9,155 nt of DNA, from the NCBI GenBank assembly GCA_964407075.1, contig CAYOUE010000135.1, positions 1 through 9,155 of the forward strand. The letters are read 5' to 3'. The DNA comes from JAHQVI01 sp964407075. GTDB lineage: Bacteria; Pseudomonadota; Alphaproteobacteria; Rhizobiales; Rhodomicrobiaceae. Position 1 is the first letter of the stretch. Every line of letters begins with the position of its first letter. Under the pieces are notes generated by a model that was not told where the DNA came from, made no database searches, and saw only the letters and a program-made list of their open reading frames with translations. The translations under genes and the position numbers were made by a program. Of this stretch, positions 4,500-9,155 are shown one piece after another.

Positions 4500-7067
4500 A
4501 TGCAAATCGTCGTTTTCGCGCTCAGCGCGCTATGTTTCATCTTCGTAACCGTCGCGCTTGCCGTTCCTCTGGCGAAGGCGATGAGGTTACCGCTTCCGGT
4601 CATCGTCGCCTCGATCGGCTTCGTCGTTGCAAGCCTGTCCTGGGCGACCGGGATTGAGCTCGAAGGCACCGCGCTCGACACTTACGACCTTTGGTTCGTC
4701 CAGTCGCTCGCCCTGAACAGCCAATCCCTCCTCGTCATCTTTCTGCCGCCGCTGCTGTTCGAGATGTCGCTCGGGGTCAATGTGCGCCGGCTGATGGACG
4801 ACATCTGGACCGTCTTCGTCATGGCCGTGTTCGCTGTGGTTCTGGCGACCTTGATGGTGGCGTTCGCGGTATGGGCTCTCTCGCCGCTCGGGCTGATCGC
4901 CTGCCTGCTTCTCGGCACGGCGATTTCCACCACCGATCCGGCAGCCGTCGTGACGACGTTCCGGGAGATCGGAGCGCCCCGCCGGTTGCTGGTCATCCTT
5001 GAAGGCGAAAGCCTGCTCAACGATGCCGCCGCCATCACGCTGTTCACATTGCTGCTCGCCGTTGCCCGCGCCCAGGCGGAAACTGGGCCGGAGGTTCTGT
5101 TCAGTTTCGTCTATGGCTTTGCGATGGGAGCCGCCACGGGCGTTTTCGTCGGATGGCTCGCAAGCCGCGTCTATCCGGTCCTCGGCGGTGAGGTGACCGC
5201 GGAAGCGACGCTCACCGTTGCGCTCGCCTATGGCAGCTATCTGATCGCCGAATATCAGATCGGCGCATCCGGCGTCGTGGCGGTTGTCTTTGCCGGAATG
5301 ACGACACGCATCATGGGCGCCATCGCCATGGGCCCGCGAAACTGGTCCACGGTGATGGGCGTGTGGACGCAGGTCGGCTTCTGGGCAAACGTCATCATCC
5401 TGCTGCTGGCCGCTGCAATGGCGCCGAAAATGCTCTTCGGTCTGTCCTGGCAGGAAGCCGCACTAATCCTGGTTGTCTTTGTGGCGGCGTTCGCGGCCCG
5501 CGCGGTGATCCTATTCGGCGGATTGCCGCTTCTGAGCGTGTTCGGACTTTCGCCGCCCATGACGACCGCGCAGAAAACACTGATCTGCTGGGGCGGGGTG
5601 CGCGGCGCGGTCACATTGGTGCTCGCGCTCAGCCTGGCCGAAATCAGCGCGCTTGAAGACTTCGAAAGCCGCGTAATTTCCGCCGTGGCGGCCGGCTTTG
5701 TCTTTGTGACGCTGCTGGTCAACGCCTCCACGCTCGCCCTTGTGACCCGTCGGCTCGGTCTCAACCGGCTTTCGAAATCCGATCGCGCCTTGCGCGAAAG
5801 AATTGTTGCAGGAACGCTGGAAGAGGTCCGGTCCCATGTCGAGAAGCTTGCGGCAGACCGGAACACCACGAAGGACGCATTCGACAAATTGCACTCCGAA
5901 TATGAGGAGGACATACAAGCCTTTGTCGAACAGTCGGAGAAAACCGGCATCGACTTCGGCGAGCGGCTCAAACTCGGCCTGACGATCCTGTGCAATCAAG
6001 AACTCCGGCTCGTCCAGGAGGCCTTCGAAAAAGGGCTGATTGGTCCCCGCGTGACGCGGCTCCTGCGCAGCCATGCCGAACGGCTTTCCGATGCTGCGCG
6101 CATTGGCGGGCGAGACGCCTATGAGGCAAGCAATGAGGCGCAATTGCAGGCCCACAAGGAATTCCGGACTGCGAATTTCCTGCAACGCTGGCTTCACCTT
6201 GATGGCTTGCTGCGCACGCGGCTCGAACAGCGCCTCACCAAACTCCTCGAAATGGAAGCCAATCTTCGCGCCTTGAACCGGTTCGTGGACGACACGCTCC
6301 CCCCCATGATCGGCGAGGATGCGGCGCAAAATCTCAATGTGCTTATCGAAGACCGGCTGGAGATGGTCCATAGCGCAATCGACGCCATCCGCCTGCAATA
6401 TCCGACCTACACCGAACATATGGAGGGTATCCTCCTGCTCCGCGCCGCAGCGCGTCAGGAGCGAGAGAGATATCAATCGCTGCACGATGAAGGAATCATA
6501 GGCGCCGATCTTCTCAAATCGCTTCTGTCGGAGCTGGATAACCGCTGGCGGCAACTCCAAAAGCCTCCCCGGCTCGATCTTGGCCTGTCTTCGGCCGATC
6601 TTGTGGAGAAGGTGCCGCTCTTCTCAGCGCTTACGGCGGATCAGAAGCGCAACATTATCGCCCGGCTTTCCACGAGGCTGGCGGTGCCCGGCGAGACGAT
6701 TGCAACGGTCGGTGAACGCGGAAACGCGATGTTTTTCATTGCCTCAGGCGTACTCGACGTCTTCGGCCTGGAGCGTGATCTGCGCCTGGCGACCGGAGAT
6801 TTCTTCGGCGAACTGGCTTTGCTCGCGCCGACGCGGCGGCGGCGGACAAATATCGTCGCGGCCAGCTTCTGCCGTTTGCTTGTTCTTACGCGGCGCGATT
6901 ACCGGCGATTGATCGCCACCGATCCGGATGTGGAACGCGCGATCCGTCAGGTTGCGGAGCGGCAGCTGGGCGCAGGATTCAGCGCAGGGGTTCGCGAGGA
7001 GATGGATTGGAGCCAGCATGGTGCGGCTGCCGGTCCCGATGGCGCCGAAGACAGCGGTGACAAATAG
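4500..7067 (+). CDS. CPA1-type Na+/H+ (cation/proton) antiporter with C-terminal cyclic-nucleotide-binding-like domain
   Basis: This inner-membrane exchanger would move Na+ or K+ against H+ for pH and salt balance. Using ATG 4500 it has 855 residues. Residues about 1-420 form the transport domain of roughly 12 membrane segments. The CPA1 hallmarks are TDPAAV (145-150), EGESLLND with the ion-binding Asn174-Asp175, and CWGGVRG with Arg368. Residues about 425-690 are a long, charged, largely helical cytoplasmic region. Residues about 700-830 resemble a cNMP-binding (CAP-like) domain, with VEKVPLFSALT at its start and the phosphate-cassette-like GDFFGELALL (about 766-775) followed by an Arg cluster. 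Plant SOS1 has the same order of parts. An in-frame GTG at 4386 or TTG at 4413 would add 29-38 hydrophilic residues, but the ATG directly precedes the first membrane helix and the possible promoter overlaps those codons. Its stop lies 4 bases from the convergent C45-family gene. The transported ion and the ligand cannot be told from sequence. Confidence 0.92.
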   Translation: MQIVVFALSALCFIFVTVALAVPLAKAMRLPLPVIVASIGFVVASLSWATGIELEGTALDTYDLWFVQSLALNSQSLLVIFLPPLLFEMSLGVNVRRLMDDIWTVFVMAVFAVVLATLMVAFAVWALSPLGLIACLLLGTAISTTDPAAVVTTFREIGAPRRLLVILEGESLLNDAAAITLFTLLLAVARAQAETGPEVLFSFVYGFAMGAATGVFVGWLASRVYPVLGGEVTAEATLTVALAYGSYLIAEYQIGASGVVAVVFAGMTTRIMGAIAMGPRNWSTVMGVWTQVGFWANVIILLLAAAMAPKMLFGLSWQEAALILVVFVAAFAARAVILFGGLPLLSVFGLSPPMTTAQKTLICWGGVRGAVTLVLALSLAEISALEDFESRVISAVAAGFVFVTLLVNASTLALVTRRLGLNRLSKSDRALRERIVAGTLEEVRSHVEKLAADRNTTKDAFDKLHSEYEEDIQAFVEQSEKTGIDFGERLKLGLTILCNQELRLVQEAFEKGLIGPRVTRLLRSHAERLSDAARIGGRDAYEASNEAQLQAHKEFRTANFLQRWLHLDGLLRTRLEQRLTKLLEMEANLRALNRFVDDTLPPMIGEDAAQNLNVLIEDRLEMVHSAIDAIRLQYPTYTEHMEGILLLRAAARQERERYQSLHDEGIIGADLLKSLLSELDNRWRQLQKPPRLDLGLSSADLVEKVPLFSALTADQKRNIIARLSTRLAVPGETIATVGERGNAMFFIASGVLDVFGLERDLRLATGDFFGELALLAPTRRRRTNIVAASFCRLLVLTRRDYRRLIATDPDVERAIRQVAERQLGAGFSAGVREEMDWSQHGAAAGPDGAEDSGDK

Positions 7068-7071
7068 GCGG

Positions 7072-8136
7072 TCACTTCAGCGAAAAAAGCCGGCTGACGC
7101 CCCGTCTGAGGATATTCGCCACGCCGGCGGCCTCGATATGTTCGAACTCTTCTTCGGTCTCCACCTGATGCGGCGTCTCGACCTGCCGCGCTCCGGCCTC
7201 GAAATCGGTCATGCCGAACGGCCAGGTGAGCGATGGCCAGCGCAACTCCATCGTGCGGCGCAGCGGATGATAGACGGCGGTGTATAGGGTGCCGAAGCCT
7301 TCGTCGAAGGCTGTCGAATAAAGGGGCGATTTCAGAAAGGACTCGATAAAGCTTTCGGGGGGCTCGCCATTCTTTTTCAGCTTGCTCAGGAGAAAACGTT
7401 CGCGCTCGATGGTCGAGGTGAACTCGGCGTGGCGTTCCCATTCCACGCGCTCCTGGTGGTTGGTCGCGACTTCCGCCTTGCTGATGATCGGCTCCCGGTC
7501 CGGAGCCATATAGACCGTGACGTGTTTGCCTTTCGCGTCGAGCGCCGTGACGTTGTAGCTCATATGCGTCGGGATGCGGGCGAGCGTCTTGCCGGCCTCC
7601 CTTGCGGTCTCGCAGGTCTGCAGAACATAACGCAGGATGAGCGGCACGCCGAACCCTTCGCCGATCTCCCGGCGTCCGCCGAAGGTCAGCGAAAGCGAAA
7701 GGCCCGCATCGTTGATGCCGTCGACCAGGCCCCAAAGACCATCGCTCATGCCCATCACGCCGCGGCCAAGCCAGTCGGTGCGTAGCAACAGCGCCTCGAA
7801 CGCGCGCGGGCTGTAATCGTAATTGCGGACCAGCATCGGCTCGCGGCCGGGCCAGATCGCCTGGCTGCAACTGGTCAGATAGGCGGGCGGGCAGTAAAAG
7901 CTCAGGAACCGCGCCTCCAGATCGCCGCCGCCCGCCAGCTCGCAAAGCGGATGATAGAGCGGGACCAGTTCGGGCATGTGCTGGCCTAGCGCCCGCAACC
8001 CTTCCAGATAGGTCGGCCGCCGCAACATGGGCTCGCGCAGCCACCAGGCCTTGTAATGAGGCCAATATTCGGCGAAAAGCCCTGCCCAAACCGGGCCGGG
8101 CGCCGGCTCCGAGACGGCGCGGAAATTCAGCAACAT
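7072..8136 (-). CDS. C45-family (acyl-CoA:6-APA acyltransferase-like) Ntn-hydrolase
   Basis: The 354-residue protein belongs to the C45/AAT group of N-terminal-nucleophile hydrolases. They are made as precursors that cut themselves before a Cys, then cleave linear amide bonds or transfer acyl groups. The predicted nucleophile is Cys90 in YLTSCSQAIW, followed by MLVRNYDYSP (101-110). Further on are GVMGMSDGLWGLVDGINDAG and LSLTFGGR, both typical of the family's core sheet, and THMSYNVTALDAKG. No signal peptide or membrane segment is seen, so a cytoplasmic location is likely. The ATG is preceded by a GAAGG ribosome-binding site (complement at 8146-8150) about 9 bases away. It lies downstream of, and on the same strand as, the ATP-grasp gene, 261 bases apart, and it converges on the antiporter gene. 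The substrate is unknown; penicillin-type acyl transfer should not be assumed from the family name. Confidence 0.83.
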   Translation of the reverse strand: MLLNFRAVSEPAPGPVWAGLFAEYWPHYKAWWLREPMLRRPTYLEGLRALGQHMPELVPLYHPLCELAGGGDLEARFLSFYCPPAYLTSCSQAIWPGREPMLVRNYDYSPRAFEALLLRTDWLGRGVMGMSDGLWGLVDGINDAGLSLSLTFGGRREIGEGFGVPLILRYVLQTCETAREAGKTLARIPTHMSYNVTALDAKGKHVTVYMAPDREPIISKAEVATNHQERVEWERHAEFTSTIERERFLLSKLKKNGEPPESFIESFLKSPLYSTAFDEGFGTLYTAVYHPLRRTMELRWPSLTWPFGMTDFEAGARQVETPHQVETEEEFEHIEAAGVANILRRGVSRLFSLK

Positions 8137-8397
8137 TGAGCGAAACCTTCAAACCTGATCGGTGAACGGGCGGATATCCAGGGCGCGGCACGGGTAGCTT
8201 TTTAGCCGCAAATGGCCGCTTCGCCAACGATCCAGAAGCGAACAAGCGGGGAGATCGTTCCTCCTCCGGCCTCACAGAGGCAGAAAATCGTAGGGTGGGC
8301 CTGAGCGAAGCGAAACCCGCCGCCGAACGCAAAGATGGGTTTCGAGGGCGCTCAACCCATCCTACCGGCAACCGCGAAGATGCCAAACGAACCCCGC
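8137..8397. other. Spacer between the ATP-grasp and C45 genes
   Basis: The spacer holds the C45 ribosome-binding site near its left end and the palindromic repeat at 8290-8365. No small ORF, T-tailed terminator or clear promoter is seen, so whether the two genes share a transcript is open. Confidence 0.4.
8290..8365. repeat. Palindromic intergenic repeat of the GTAGGGTGGG...CCCATCCTAC type
   Basis: Two arms of about 29 bases (8290-8318 and 8337-8365) form an imperfect inverted repeat around an 18-base centre. The outer ends GTAGGGTGGG and CCCATCCTAC pair with one mismatch. The inner blocks TGAGCG/CGCTCA and CGAAACCC/GGGTTTCG pair exactly. Closely similar GTAGGATGGGTTGAGC-type palindromes recur between genes in many proteobacterial genomes as REP- or MITE-like elements. 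Only one copy is in this window, so repetition in the genome is inferred from that resemblance. Transcribed, it would form a stable hairpin between the two genes, without a T tail. Confidence 0.7.
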
Positions 8398-9155
8398 TCA
8401 CATGATCTTGAACGCCGGTTCGGAGTGCGCCGGGGCAGGTTCGGCCGAAGGCAGCGGCTTCGTTATGAACTGCGCGCGGATGCCGTCGATCCACTGTCTC
8501 GAGCGGGCGGTGAGCTGGAAATTCTCGTCCATCGACCGGCCGCGCGTGACAAGAATGCCCAGATCGGCGCCTTCATAGTGATAATCGCCCGTTTTGAGGA
8601 TGCGCAGGAAGAACGCCTCGCGCTCGGATTCGACGGCGCGGCGGTGATAATCGAACCGGCTATATTCGACACCGCCATCGTCCTTCAGGCGGTAAATGCC
8701 GCTTTCCGGAGCCTGGTCGATCAGGCCGATGGACTGATCGGTATATTTGATCACCATCTGCGACCAGCTGTCGATATTGTCCGGGTCGGCCCAGCGCGCG
8801 TTCAACTCGTCAATGTCGAGGCTGAAGGGCACGCCGGAGAATTCCAGAAGGTGGAACAGGAACAGCGGCGCGTCGGCATGTGCGAAAGCGGCGTGGTTGG
8901 TCATGGACGATGCGCCGGTAATGCGCGGATTGAGTTCGCCGAGATAGATCTCGCCGGTGCCGTCCTCGATCAGGAAATCCAGCTCGAAATAGCCGCGATA
9001 GCCTTCCGAGCGGAGCTGCTCGCCGAAGGCGAATGTATATTCCTTGGCCTTGTCGCGGACCTCCTGCTCGAAGCTTTCGGCGAAGATCTCATTGCCGCAC
9101 CAGCCGCCGCGATAGGGCGTCAGCTCCTTGAAGCCGACCAGCTCGGTCATCAGCG
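8398..9155 (-). CDS. ATP-grasp superfamily enzyme, C-terminal part (5' end outside window)
   Basis: ATP-grasp enzymes activate a carboxylate as an acyl phosphate and join it to an amine or other nucleophile. The last 251 residues are visible; the frame is open to the window edge, so the Met at 9150 is internal rather than a start. The metal- and ATP-binding end of the grasp fold is present: GYRGYFELDFL (51-61, Glu57) followed by GEIYLGELNPRITG (67-80, with Glu73 and Asn75). This pairing resembles biotin-carboxylase-like and carbamoyl-phosphate-synthase-like ATP-grasp domains. The following 150 residues (WSQMVIKYTD, GIYRLKDDGG, REAFFLRILKTGDYHYEGADLGILVTRG) are a C-terminal extension that resembles the biotin carboxylase C-terminal fold only loosely. 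No biotin attachment domain is seen. The C45-family gene follows 261 bases downstream on the same strand. A general 'biotin carboxylase' label would probably be misleading; a peptide- or amide-bond ligase is as likely. Confidence 0.78.
   Translation of the reverse strand, partial: LMTELVGFKELTPYRGGWCGNEIFAESFEQEVRDKAKEYTFAFGEQLRSEGYRGYFELDFLIEDGTGEIYLGELNPRITGASSMTNHAAFAHADAPLFLFHLLEFSGVPFSLDIDELNARWADPDNIDSWSQMVIKYTDQSIGLIDQAPESGIYRLKDDGGVEYSRFDYHRRAVESEREAFFLRILKTGDYHYEGADLGILVTRGRSMDENFQLTARSRQWIDGIRAQFITKPLPSAEPAPAHSEPAFKIM

Noticed and set aside
5511..6560. A 349-codon open frame antisense to the antiporter
   Set aside because: The + strand frame carries unmistakable antiporter motifs and codon bias; the antisense frame shows no family features.
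6947..8494. A 515-codon open frame on the - strand
   Set aside because: It overlaps the C45 gene in another frame and runs through the intergenic repeat. Its translation is Arg/Ala/Pro-rich with no domain, as expected of a shadow frame in GC-rich DNA.
1..9155. CRISPR array or clustered direct repeats
   Set aside because: No regularly spaced direct repeats were seen anywhere in the window.

Overview
The window looks like chromosomal DNA from an alphaproteobacterium. It is GC-rich, with a strong third-position GC bias in the main genes, and it has the ftsK-lolA gene order commonly seen in that class. The strains I would guess first are Hyphomicrobiales or Parvibaculum-like, but no marker here fixes the genus.

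Left part (1-3193, all on +). The window opens inside ftsK, with the end of the DNA translocase motor and the DNA-reading gamma domain. It is followed by lolA, the periplasmic lipoprotein carrier, here with a long Pro/Ala/Glu-rich linker. A 380-base gap follows lolA. It ends in a very strong intrinsic terminator preceded by small hairpins and a CU-rich single-stranded stretch, and is best read as a small-RNA gene. Next come yidD (membrane protein insertion factor) and an overlapping gene for a CPBP-type intramembrane protease. Four of these genes therefore concern the cell envelope or division.

Middle part (about 3194-4499). This is a low-coding, compositionally different accessory strip. It holds one orphan ORF of unknown function (3265-3642), a short palindrome, a 15-base stretch resembling the 3' end of a serine tRNA in reverse, and a frameshifted, internally deleted relic of a tyrosine recombinase on the - strand (about 3860-4190). 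I read it as the scar of a lost mobile element between two core-like blocks.

Right part (4500-9155). A large CPA1-type Na+/H+ antiporter (+) carries a long helical cytoplasmic region and a C-terminal cyclic-nucleotide-binding-like domain, an architecture like plant SOS1. It converges, with only 4 bases between stop codons, on a - strand pair. The pair is an ATP-grasp enzyme (its N-terminal part lies outside the window) followed by a C45-type Ntn-hydrolase/acyltransferase. A GTAGGGTGGG-type palindromic intergenic repeat sits between these two genes. The pairing of an amide-forming enzyme family with an amide-cleaving or acyl-transferring family is the best candidate here for an undescribed pathway.
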